Origin: Butyrivibrio fibrisolvens
Lineage (GTDB): Bacteria > Bacillota > Clostridia > Lachnospirales > Lachnospiraceae
DNA: 64,000 bases
Direction: 5' to 3'
NCBI RefSeq assembly: GCF_023206215.1
Contig: NZ_CP065800.1
Span: 3,472,001-3,536,000 of the forward strand
A model generated the notes under the pieces. It saw nothing but the letters and a program-made list of their open reading frames with translations. It had not been told where the DNA came from and searched no databases. The position numbers and the translations under genes are program-made. Shown here one piece after another: positions 55,477 to 62,844 of the stretch. Each line of letters begins with the position of its first letter. The first letter of the stretch is position 1.

Positions 55477-56094
55477 TTGGACAAATTTTTGGCCCTGACC
55501 GAAGAAAAGAGATTGACCATTCTCAATGCGGCGTTCCAGTGCTTCGGCAAGTTTGGTTATGAAAAAGCCTCAATCAATGATATTGCGGTAGCCGCACACA
55601 TTTCCAAAGCGTCTGTGTTTCAGTATTTCGGCAGTAAAAAGCAGCTCTACATTTACCTACTGGAATACTGCAAGAAAATCATAGAGGGAATATTTGACAA
55701 GGAATCCCTCAATTCCCAAACAGATTTGTTCGACAGAATCCTGGCATCCAGCCGCATGAAAATGGAGGGGCTCCAAAATCAGCCTTTTATCTTGCAGTTT
55801 ATTACCAGTGCCTGGGAGGAAACTTCTCCCGAGGTGGCAGATACGCTAGCGATCCTGACGGAGGAGGCCAGCGGATTCCGAAACGATCTTGTTCTGCGGG
55901 AAGAGGATGCTTTGAAATTCAAAAACCCGGAGGATGCCCAGCCGGTCTTTCAAATGCTGCTTCTGATGGCCGAGGGCTATGCGGCCCGGTACCGTGGGGC
56001 GGCGGCCTTCGATTTTCAGGCTGTCATGGAGGATTTTGAGGAGAACATCGCAATTCTGCGGAAAAATTTTTATAAGGAGGAGTATCAAAAATGA
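55477..56094 (+). CDS. TetR-family regulator of the ABC module
   Basis: 205 residues. The N-terminal HTH (ILNAAFQCFGKFGYEKASIN and DIAVAAHISKASVFQYFGSK) is typical TetR; the C-terminal ligand domain is divergent. The start is a TTG at 55477, seven bases after GGAGG; the nearby ATG at 55472 is out of frame. It overlaps the ABC ATPase gene by 4 bp (ATGA). Probably represses the operon until a ligand arrives. Confidence 0.88.
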   Translation: MDKFLALTEEKRLTILNAAFQCFGKFGYEKASINDIAVAAHISKASVFQYFGSKKQLYIYLLEYCKKIIEGIFDKESLNSQTDLFDRILASSRMKMEGLQNQPFILQFITSAWEETSPEVADTLAILTEEASGFRNDLVLREEDALKFKNPEDAQPVFQMLLLMAEGYAARYRGAAAFDFQAVMEDFEENIAILRKNFYKEEYQK

Positions 56095-56978
56095 GTGAGC
56101 AAGCAATCGTCTTAAACCAGCTGACCAAGCACTATGGAACCCATCGGGGGATCAATGACCTCAGTTTCTCGGTGAATGAGGGCGAGTTTTTCGGCTTCAT
56201 TGGCCCCAACGGTGCAGGAAAATCCACCACCATCCGCACGCTGATGGGCCTGATCCATCCCAGCGGCGGCAACGCCTCTATTTTCGGTCTGGACTGCCAG
56301 ACCAAGGCCAGTGTCATTGCCAGAGATGTGGGCTACCTTCCCAGCGAGAACAGCTATTATGAAAACATGAAGGTGCGGGAACTGCTGCAATACACCGCTG
56401 ACCTGTACGGCATGGACTGCGAAACGAAAATGTATGAGCTGTCTGAGCGCCTCAATCTGGATCTGACCCGGAAAATCGAAGACCTGTCTCTGGGTAACAA
56501 GAAAAAGGTGGGTATCGTGTCTGCCATTATGACTTCACCCAAACTGATCATTATGGACGAACCCACCAGCGGGTTAGACCCACTGATCCAGCAGGCTTTC
56601 TACGATATTCTGAAGGAGGAGAACAGCCGGGGAACCACCATTTTCTTCTCATCCCATGTCCTCAGCGAAGTACAGAAGCTGTGTGACCGGGTGGCAATCT
56701 TAAAAGAAGGCAAGCTCGTGGGCATTCAGCCCATCAAAGAACTGCGTGAGAGCGGCTATAAAAAAGTCACTCTGAGTGCAAAGGAGGCTATCCCTCGCGA
56801 TTTCTTTAATTTGTCCGGCATTGCGAACTATGCGGAGACTGCGGACAAGACCTCTGTTTCCTTTATGTATAACGGCAATATCACGGCGATCATTGACAAG
56901 CTTCACCTGCTGCATTTGGACGATGTGCTTTTGGAAGAGCCCTCTCTGGAGGAGATCTTCATGCACTACTACGAGTAG
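56091..56978 (+). CDS. ABC transporter ATPase
   Basis: 295 residues. Walker A GPNGAGKSTTIR, Q-loop region, signature LSLGNKKKVGI (a variant of LSGGQ), Walker B LIIMDEPTSGLDP and H-loop SSHVLSEV are present. A ~75-residue C-terminal domain follows, as in ABC-2 exporters for antibiotics or peptides. ATG at 56091 behind AAGGAGG. Works with the two permeases downstream. Confidence 0.92.
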   Translation: MSEQAIVLNQLTKHYGTHRGINDLSFSVNEGEFFGFIGPNGAGKSTTIRTLMGLIHPSGGNASIFGLDCQTKASVIARDVGYLPSENSYYENMKVRELLQYTADLYGMDCETKMYELSERLNLDLTRKIEDLSLGNKKKVGIVSAIMTSPKLIIMDEPTSGLDPLIQQAFYDILKEENSRGTTIFFSSHVLSEVQKLCDRVAILKEGKLVGIQPIKELRESGYKKVTLSAKEAIPRDFFNLSGIANYAETADKTSVSFMYNGNITAIIDKLHLLHLDDVLLEEPSLEEIFMHYYE

Positions 56979-56991
56979 GGAGGTGTCAGGC

Positions 56992-57786
56992 ATGATCATT
57001 TTGAAATATGAACTGAAAAGGCACCGCAAATATATTTTGGGTTGGGCCATCGCCTTGGCTCTGTGTGTTTTTGTGATGACGCCTACCTATTACAGCTTTA
57101 TGGATGTTTCCACCGGAGACCTCTATGAAACGCTGGGTACGAGTGATTTTTACAAGGGCGTTGGCGTGTCCATGGAATATCTGACCTCACCGTTGGGCAT
57201 TTATGCGTTTCTCACCAGCTTTTTTATGATTGCCTCCGGCATTTTTGGGATGCACTTCGGCATTTCCATTCACACCAGAGAATGTACGGAAGGAACCTCG
57301 GAATATCTGTTTACAAAGCCCTTTCCCCGGAAAGCAATTTATTGGGCAAAGGCATTGACCGTGTTTGTCGGCGTGGCGATTGTGGGTACGGGGTATCTGC
57401 TGGCTTCCCTTTTCGCCATGGCAATATTCCGTTCCGGAACTCCTTGGGGAGAGTTTTTCCTGATTGCCCTGTCCCTGACCCTTGTTACGCTGTTCTTCGC
57501 TGCAATGGGCCTGATGGTGGGAATTTTGTTTTCCCGCAACCGCAGTCCGCTGCTGACTGCCGGTTTGGTTGTGTTCGTTGAGTATTGCATTACCAGCTTC
57601 TCCAACATTGTCAGCAACCGTGCCATTAGTTTTCTGTCCCCGTACTCGTTCTTTAGTGCGGCTGAGATTTCCAAATCTGGCTTTTATGAGTTGGATTACT
57701 TGGGATGGTGTGTGCTGCTGTTTGCCCTGTTTTTGGTGCTTTCTTACGGTGTCTTTCTGAAAAAAGACATTCAGTTCCGCAGCTAA
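56992..57786 (+). CDS. ABC-2 type permease, first subunit
   Basis: 264 residues with six predicted membrane helices. The cytoplasmic stretch TSEYLFTKPFPRKAIYWAKA is shared with the next permease. ATG at 56992 follows AGGGAGGTG; a longer in-frame reading overlaps the ATPase gene and is rejected. Probably forms a heterodimer with the second permease; cargo unknown. Confidence 0.87.
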   Translation: MIILKYELKRHRKYILGWAIALALCVFVMTPTYYSFMDVSTGDLYETLGTSDFYKGVGVSMEYLTSPLGIYAFLTSFFMIASGIFGMHFGISIHTRECTEGTSEYLFTKPFPRKAIYWAKALTVFVGVAIVGTGYLLASLFAMAIFRSGTPWGEFFLIALSLTLVTLFFAAMGLMVGILFSRNRSPLLTAGLVVFVEYCITSFSNIVSNRAISFLSPYSFFSAAEISKSGFYELDYLGWCVLLFALFLVLSYGVFLKKDIQFRS

Positions 57787-57798
57787 GGAGGTGTGAAC

Positions 57799-58584
57799 AT
57801 GAAAACATTGATTAAAAACGAATTCCGCCAAACCAGAAAGACCCTGCTGATCTGGCTGGGGATCATGTTACTGCTGTGCGGATTCTGCTATTTTGAACTT
57901 TTATCCTTGAAGGACAGTTTGGATGAGATGGCCCGGACAGTCGACCAATTCCCTCGCTTGATCATGATCATGTTCGGTGTGAAAGGGGATCTCACGACGG
58001 CCCTTGGTTGGTACGCGTGTATCTATTTTTGGGAGGGGCTGTTGGCCTTTGCCTATGCAATCTCTCTGGGCCTGTCCTGTGTGGCGAGGGAAAAGAAATT
58101 TGGGACATCCGAATATCTGTTCACAAAGCCTGTGGAGCGAAAAACCATAGTTTTGGCAAAGGTGATTGTTTCATCGGTGAACCTGCTGGTATTTTCCCTG
58201 TTCAGCGGTGTGTGCAATTACTTTGCGGTCATCCTCCCGATGGGGGGACTGGAACAGCCGGGAGCTGGAACTGCAACTGTGGTTGGAATGTTCTTGACAC
58301 AACTTCTGTTCTTTGCCTTGGGCCTACTGTTTGCCAGCCTCTTCAAATCTTATAAGGCTGCGGTTCGTGTCGGTACGGTTTTCGTATTGGCCGCCTATGC
58401 TGTCGCCATCACCGCCGAGTACGCTGGGAACCGTTTCTTAGACTATCTGACCCCTCTGCGGTACTATGATGTGTATGAAGTAGCACTAAATGGCGTCTAT
58501 CTTTCCTCCATCGTCTTAACAGTACTCATTGTGGGCGCGTGTGTAATGGTTTCTACAAGGCGGTGGAAACTGCGTGAGTTGTAA
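57799..58584 (+). CDS. ABC-2 type permease, second subunit
   Basis: 261 residues with six predicted membrane helices and the paralogous motif TSEYLFTKPVERKTIVLAKV. ATG at 57799 lies 7 bases after AAGGAGG; a GTG two codons earlier is possible. Ends the transporter part of the operon. Duplication of an ancestral permease gene is evident from the shared motif. Confidence 0.87.
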   Translation: MKTLIKNEFRQTRKTLLIWLGIMLLLCGFCYFELLSLKDSLDEMARTVDQFPRLIMIMFGVKGDLTTALGWYACIYFWEGLLAFAYAISLGLSCVAREKKFGTSEYLFTKPVERKTIVLAKVIVSSVNLLVFSLFSGVCNYFAVILPMGGLEQPGAGTATVVGMFLTQLLFFALGLLFASLFKSYKAAVRVGTVFVLAAYAVAITAEYAGNRFLDYLTPLRYYDVYEVALNGVYLSSIVLTVLIVGACVMVSTRRWKLREL

Positions 58585-58629
58585 ATGTAATTGTCCATAG
58601 ATATTCTACTATCTGATGAAAAACAAAGA

Positions 58630-58803
58630 ATGAAAAAAACCGAATGGCTATTATGCCCCAACTGCAACAACAAAACGAGAATTAAAATCTGTGATAATAC
58701 AGTACTTGAAAATTTTCCGCTATACTGTCCGAAGTGCAAACGGGAAATAATAATCAGCGTAAAACAATTCAATACCACAGTTATCACAGAGCCAGACGCA
58801 TAG
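58630..58803 (+). CDS. Cysteine-rich KTR-domain protein
   Basis: 57 residues with CPNCNNKTRIKI and CPKCKREIIIS, two CxxC pairs forming a zinc ribbon, and the KTR motif. These tiny proteins are common next to resistance and transfer genes in Firmicutes elements; their function is unknown. ATG at 58630 without a strong ribosome site; a TTG at 58591 is an alternative. Confidence 0.78.
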   Translation: MKKTEWLLCPNCNNKTRIKICDNTVLENFPLYCPKCKREIIISVKQFNTTVITEPDA

Positions 58804-58807
58804 ACGC

Positions 58808-58855
58808 AGAGCCGATAACCCGTTAGCCTTGTGCTGCGGATTATCGGCTCTTTTT
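58808..58855 (+). terminator. Terminator after the KTR gene
   Basis: AGAGCCGATAA (58808-58818) pairs with TTATCGGCTCT (58841-58851) and is followed by TTTTT. It separates the ABC operon from the radical SAM gene. Confidence 0.88.
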
Positions 58856-58884
58856 GCTTTTAAGATAGAAAAGGAGACAAAACC

Positions 58885-60249
58885 ATGAGTAATTCTATTA
58901 AAGACAGCGCACAGGCTTTCGCCGTCAATCAAGTGCTGAAATATGTTGACAGCAATCCGCAGGAAGCATTCCCCAAGTTGTTAGATTGGGCGGATAAGTT
59001 CGATAAGGATAACCTCTATCTCACACAGCGCCAGCAAATCCGTAAGGTGATGGAGCAGCCTGACAGCAACTGGATGCGCCTGATCAACAGCCTTTGGACG
59101 GACATTGATTCTGAAGTCCGCAAAGTGTTCTTCCGCAATTTTATTGTCAATGCATCTCTCTTAGGCAGCCGCAAGCAGGTGGCTAATCGTGAAAAGTACG
59201 GCTGCAATATCCCCTGGGCAATCCTGATGGACCCCACTTCCGCCTGCAACCTTCATTGCACCGGCTGTTGGGCGGCAGAATACGGTAATAAGCTGAATCT
59301 GAGCTATGAGGAACTGGATGACATCATCAATCAGGCCAATGAACTGGGAACCTATATGTTCCTCTACACCGGCGGTGAACCTATGGTACGCAAGAACGAT
59401 CTGCTCCGCCTGTGTGAAGCGCATCCTGACTGCGTATTCTCTGCCTTTACCAACGGTACCCTTATCGATGAGAAGTTTGCCGATGAGATGCTGCGGGTGA
59501 AGAACTTCTACCCGGCCATCAGCATTGAAGGCTTCGAGGAAGCTACTGATTTCCGCCGTGGCAAGGGTACTTATCAGGCTACTATGCGGGCGATGAAGAT
59601 TCTGAAAGAAAAGAAGCTGCCTTTCGGCGTATCTGGGTGCTATACCAGCAAGAACATCGACTCCATCAGCTCGGATGAGTTCTTCGATCATCTGGTGGAG
59701 TGCGGTGCGAAGTTCGCATGGTTCTTCCACTATATGCCTGTGGGCAACGATTCCGCTGTGGAGCTGCTCCCGTCTCCTGACCAGCGTGAAAAGATGTATA
59801 ACCGCATCTGCGAATACCGTAGCACAAAGCCTATTTTCACAATTGACTTTCAGAATGATGCGAAATTTGTAAACGGCTGTATTGCTGGTGGCCGCAACTA
59901 TCTGCATATCAATGCCAATGGTGACATTGAGCCTTGCGCTTTTATCCATTACTCTGACTCCAACATCCGTGAAAAGACCCTGCTGGAAGCATATCAGTCT
60001 CCGCTGTTTATGGCCTATCACGACGGTCAGCCCTTTAATGATAATATGTTCCAGCCGTGTCCTATGCTGGAAAATCCTGAATGTCTGCGTAGCATGGTAA
60101 AGAAATCCGGTGCCCATTCTACCGAGTATCAGTCCCCGGAAAGTGTTGACCATCTGTGTGATAAGACTACACTTTATGCAGAAACCTGGAAGCCGAAGGC
60201 CGATGAGCTGTGGGCTGCTTGTCAGGGCTGTAGTGGGTGTAAGAAGTGA
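58885..60249 (+). CDS. Radical SAM protein with SPASM-like C-terminus
   Basis: 454 residues. The radical SAM cluster motif is CNLHCTGC (Cys121, 125, 128), with TGGEP near residue 170. The C-terminal third is cysteine-rich (GDIEPC, FQPCPMLENPEC, CQGCSGC), which suggests one or more auxiliary Fe-S clusters. An N-terminal ~100-residue helical domain precedes the barrel. ATG at 58885 behind AAGGAGA. Its stop overlaps the degV start, so the two are translated together. The substrate is unknown; no precursor peptide is evident nearby. Confidence 0.88.
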   Translation: MSNSIKDSAQAFAVNQVLKYVDSNPQEAFPKLLDWADKFDKDNLYLTQRQQIRKVMEQPDSNWMRLINSLWTDIDSEVRKVFFRNFIVNASLLGSRKQVANREKYGCNIPWAILMDPTSACNLHCTGCWAAEYGNKLNLSYEELDDIINQANELGTYMFLYTGGEPMVRKNDLLRLCEAHPDCVFSAFTNGTLIDEKFADEMLRVKNFYPAISIEGFEEATDFRRGKGTYQATMRAMKILKEKKLPFGVSGCYTSKNIDSISSDEFFDHLVECGAKFAWFFHYMPVGNDSAVELLPSPDQREKMYNRICEYRSTKPIFTIDFQNDAKFVNGCIAGGRNYLHINANGDIEPCAFIHYSDSNIREKTLLEAYQSPLFMAYHDGQPFNDNMFQPCPMLENPECLRSMVKKSGAHSTEYQSPESVDHLCDKTTLYAETWKPKADELWAACQGCSGCKK

Positions 60250-61121
60250 TGGACGGCTATCAAATTTTCACAGATGCCACCTCAGATCTCGCACCGGAGT
60301 TAACCGCAGGTCTGCCATCTGTTGAAATGATTCCTATGAATGTTGAGATCGGCGGAACAGAATACTCATATGGTTCCCCGGAAGGAATCACAGCCAAGGA
60401 GTTCTACCGCTTGCAAAGAGCTGGGAATTTTGCAACGACCTCACAAATCAACCCAACGATTTATTTTAAGCATTTTGAACCCTGTCTGCGACAGGGAACC
60501 GATATTCTGTATCTCTGTTTTTCCTCTGGTCTGTCAGGTACATATCAGTCTGCGTTTTTAGCGGTTGAAGAACTACAGCAGGAATATCCGGAAAGAAGAA
60601 TCATCTGCATTGATACGCTTGCTGCCGCAGTGGGTGAAGGGTTTTTAGTCAGAGAAGCTGCGAAAAAGCAGAGGGAAGGACTGTCTATTGATGAATTGGC
60701 TTCTTGGGTCATGGAACACCGATTAGAGGTATGTCATTGGTTTACGGTTGATACCTTTACCCATTTGAAACATGGCGGGCGGGTTTCAGGTGCCGCAGCC
60801 GCAAAGGGAACGGCTTTGCAGATCAAACCGTTGCTTCATGTGGACAGCGAAGGAAAGCTGCAAGCAGTGGAAAAACCTCGTGGAAGAAAAAAGGCTGTTA
60901 CCACTCAGATTGCCCGAATGGAACAGGGCTGGAAACCTGAACTTGGTAAATCGATTCTGATAGGTCATGCCGATGACCCTGAAGCAGCAGATATGCTGAA
61001 AGAAAGGTTGTTGGAACAATTCCCGGATTCTGAGATTTGTATTGCTTATATTGGCCCTATCATCGGAGCACACACCGGTCCCGGCGCACTGGCATTGATT
61101 TACTGGGGAAATAATCGATGA
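60249..61121 (+). CDS. DegV-family fatty-acid-binding protein
   Basis: 290 residues. FTDATSDLAPEL at the start, then TSQINPTIY, CFSSGLSGTYQSAFLA, IDTLAAAVGEGFLV and FTHLKHGGRVSGAAA are the DegV ligand-pocket motifs. DegV/FakB proteins present fatty acids to a kinase. The start overlaps the radical SAM stop (TGATG). Pairing with a radical SAM gene points to a joint role in lipid chemistry, which is inference. Confidence 0.9.
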   Translation: MDGYQIFTDATSDLAPELTAGLPSVEMIPMNVEIGGTEYSYGSPEGITAKEFYRLQRAGNFATTSQINPTIYFKHFEPCLRQGTDILYLCFSSGLSGTYQSAFLAVEELQQEYPERRIICIDTLAAAVGEGFLVREAAKKQREGLSIDELASWVMEHRLEVCHWFTVDTFTHLKHGGRVSGAAAAKGTALQIKPLLHVDSEGKLQAVEKPRGRKKAVTTQIARMEQGWKPELGKSILIGHADDPEAADMLKERLLEQFPDSEICIAYIGPIIGAHTGPGALALIYWGNNR

Positions 61122-61183
61122 CGGAGGATTTGTAGATACGCAAAAAAGCATTCTCCATCATAGAAAAATATAGTTTTGTTTAG

Positions 61184-61212
61184 AGCTGCCGGGTAACTTA
61201 TGCTCGGCAGCT
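61184..61212 (+). terminator. Stem-loop after degV
   Basis: AGCTGCCG (61184-61191) pairs with CGGCAGCT (61205-61212); the following T-run is short (TTTG). A probable terminator. Confidence 0.65.
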
Positions 61213-61248
61213 TTGAACTGTCTGCTAGAAGTAGTAGGAGGTGAACAT

Positions 61249-61350
61249 ATGGTTCCGCATGTATTGGGCGTAGGATACGCCTATAATGAATATGAGGTTA
61301 CTGCTGGCCGATGGAAAGAATTTGAAATTGAATTTGACTATGCTGTATAA
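61249..61350 (+). CDS. 33-residue ORF with a strong ribosome site
   Basis: ATG at 61249 preceded by TAGGAGGTGAA, encoding MVPHVLGVGYAYNEYEVTAG and RWKEFEIEFDYAV. The stop falls at the first base of the right 29-bp repeat. No family is recognised. It may be a real small protein or the 5' fragment of a gene cut at the repeat. Confidence 0.4.
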   Translation: MVPHVLGVGYAYNEYEVTAGRWKEFEIEFDYAV

Positions 61351-61378
61351 ACCATTTTTAACCTTGTTTTCCATCTTG
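61350..61378. repeat. 29-bp direct repeat, right copy
   Basis: Identical to 55157-55185. It lies 23 bp before the right arm of the long inverted repeat. Confidence 0.92.
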
Positions 61379-61400
61379 TTTTTCCATCTCTTACGGGCAG

Positions 61401-61500
61401 TAGCAAAGCCAGGCGAGCCAGTCAACGTTCAAGATGAACGGCGCTTTCAGCGCCGCCGTTGACAGTCTCGCCCGTCTTTGCTAATGGGTAATCAAGGCGG
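61401..61500 (+). repeat. Right arm of the ~100-bp imperfect inverted repeat
   Basis: Matches the reverse complement of 52459-52559. It contains a GGCGC/GCGCC hairpin near 61440-61454 that is diverged but retained in the left arm. Confidence 0.75.
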
Positions 61501-62050
61501 GAAAGCCATTTTAGGGCTTTCCCGCCCATTTCAATTTTGGGAGAAGAAAGGCCCCAAAATGAACGAGTGCGGCCAAACACTTTTAGGGATTGGCCACCTT
61601 GTCCACCCATCCAGCGGGGCGGCGGGGAACGGTCAAGGCCGGGCGTCAGCCCATTCATTTCAGCCTTGACGGTTTCCTGCCGTCCTGCTACTTTTCCCGG
61701 AGTGTGGCCACACATCTGGTCACGGTGTCCAGAGCTTTGGGACTTTTTGTCCCATAGGCCGGGGGCGGAGGACGAGGGACGGGGGCTTTCATAATACGCC
61801 CTGTCTGCTGCTGAAATCAGCCCTTTGTTTCCGGCTTACCAGCCCCAAACAAAGCCCTGCTTTCCTGCCGCGTCAAATGCCCTTGCCCTCCCCGGCGGCA
61901 ACGGTATTTTCAGGGCAACGCCGACAGAGCGTATAACACACTACACTTTGCTCCGCAAAGTCGTGTGCCAAATGGGGCGCTGCCCCCTTTGGAAACCCCC
62001 GCAACAAACAGGTGCTATGCACCCAGCCGGGAGCATAGCGCCGTTTGTTG
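61496..62050. other. Non-coding GC-rich spacer with hairpins
   Basis: No credible gene. A 12-bp perfect stem GGCGGGAAAGCC/GGCTTTCCCGCC lies at 61496-61526. A hairpin of CACAC/GTGTG and ACTTTG/CAAAGT (61937-61967) resembles stem-loops near transfer origins. The segment looks like leftover element backbone. Confidence 0.45.
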
Positions 62051-62794
62051 TCAGCAGCCCGTTTCACGGTCTGCGTGTAGTTCCTTGTAAACTGACCTAA
62101 AACATTCTTCATAAAATCCATCAATGACAAATCCAGCTCTAAAACAAAGGTTAAAAATATCTTGTATGGAACGATGATAATAAATCTGCTCTTTCGGTTG
62201 CCCTTCAATCGCTATATCATAGTAACTGTGCGGTGTCATATATTTTTCAGTCAACGTGACAAAACAAGGGTGTTGCGTTGCAAAGACAAAAATTCCGCTT
62301 TCCTGCAACAGTTCATAAACAGCCATAAGAAGTGGTTCAATATCCGTAATATCCATAATTGCCATATTAGAAACTGCTTTCGTAAAGGCTCGATTTCTTT
62401 TTAATTCTAATATACTTTTTCTATCGGTCGCATCCGCCACACAAAATTCAATTTGTTTTGCATATTGTGATTGCCGTCTTTTAGCCAATTCTATCATTTT
62501 TTTGCTGTAATCAAAAGCGACAACCGAAGCGCCTCTTTGTGCAAGATACGAAGAATAATTTCCATTGCCACACGCAATATCCAAAATGTAATCCGCAGGA
62601 TTAGGAGATAGAAGTTCCGTTACTTTGGGACGCACTACCTCTCTGTGAAATTCATTAGATTCGTCACCCATTGCATTATCCCAAAATTGTGCGTTCTCCT
62701 CCCAGATTTTTTTACTTTCCTCTGTTCCCATGTTCTCTCCCACTCCCCAAATTTGCTTTTTTGCTTCCATTAAATCTTCCTTACTATATTCCAT
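62051..62794 (-). CDS. Class I SAM-dependent methyltransferase next to tet(W), C-terminus probably replaced
   Basis: 247 residues. Motif I LDIACGNGNYSSYLA near residue 90, post-I VVAFDYSK and VADATD indicate a small-molecule methyltransferase. ATG at 62794 with GGAGGG 6 bases upstream; in-frame extension into tet(W) is rejected. The last ~11 residues (ELHADRETGC) are encoded by DNA that reads like element backbone, so the original end seems lost at a junction near 62,085. Substrate unknown. Confidence 0.72.
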   Translation of the reverse strand: MEYSKEDLMEAKKQIWGVGENMGTEESKKIWEENAQFWDNAMGDESNEFHREVVRPKVTELLSPNPADYILDIACGNGNYSSYLAQRGASVVAFDYSKKMIELAKRRQSQYAKQIEFCVADATDRKSILELKRNRAFTKAVSNMAIMDITDIEPLLMAVYELLQESGIFVFATQHPCFVTLTEKYMTPHSYYDIAIEGQPKEQIYYHRSIQDIFNLCFRAGFVIDGFYEECFRSVYKELHADRETGC

Positions 62795-62844
62795 TGTTAC
62801 CCTCCATAACTTCTGATTGTTGCCGTCTTGACGATTATGTATCT

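Noticed and set aside
59161..60153. 330-codon minus-strand ORF
   Set aside because: It lies wholly opposite the radical SAM gene, has no protein motif, and comes from codon bias of the real gene.
55477..61121. RiPP biosynthesis cluster
   Set aside because: A radical SAM enzyme and an exporter are present, but no precursor-like peptide, peptidase or leader-recognition domain was found; the KTR protein is a zinc ribbon, not a precursor.
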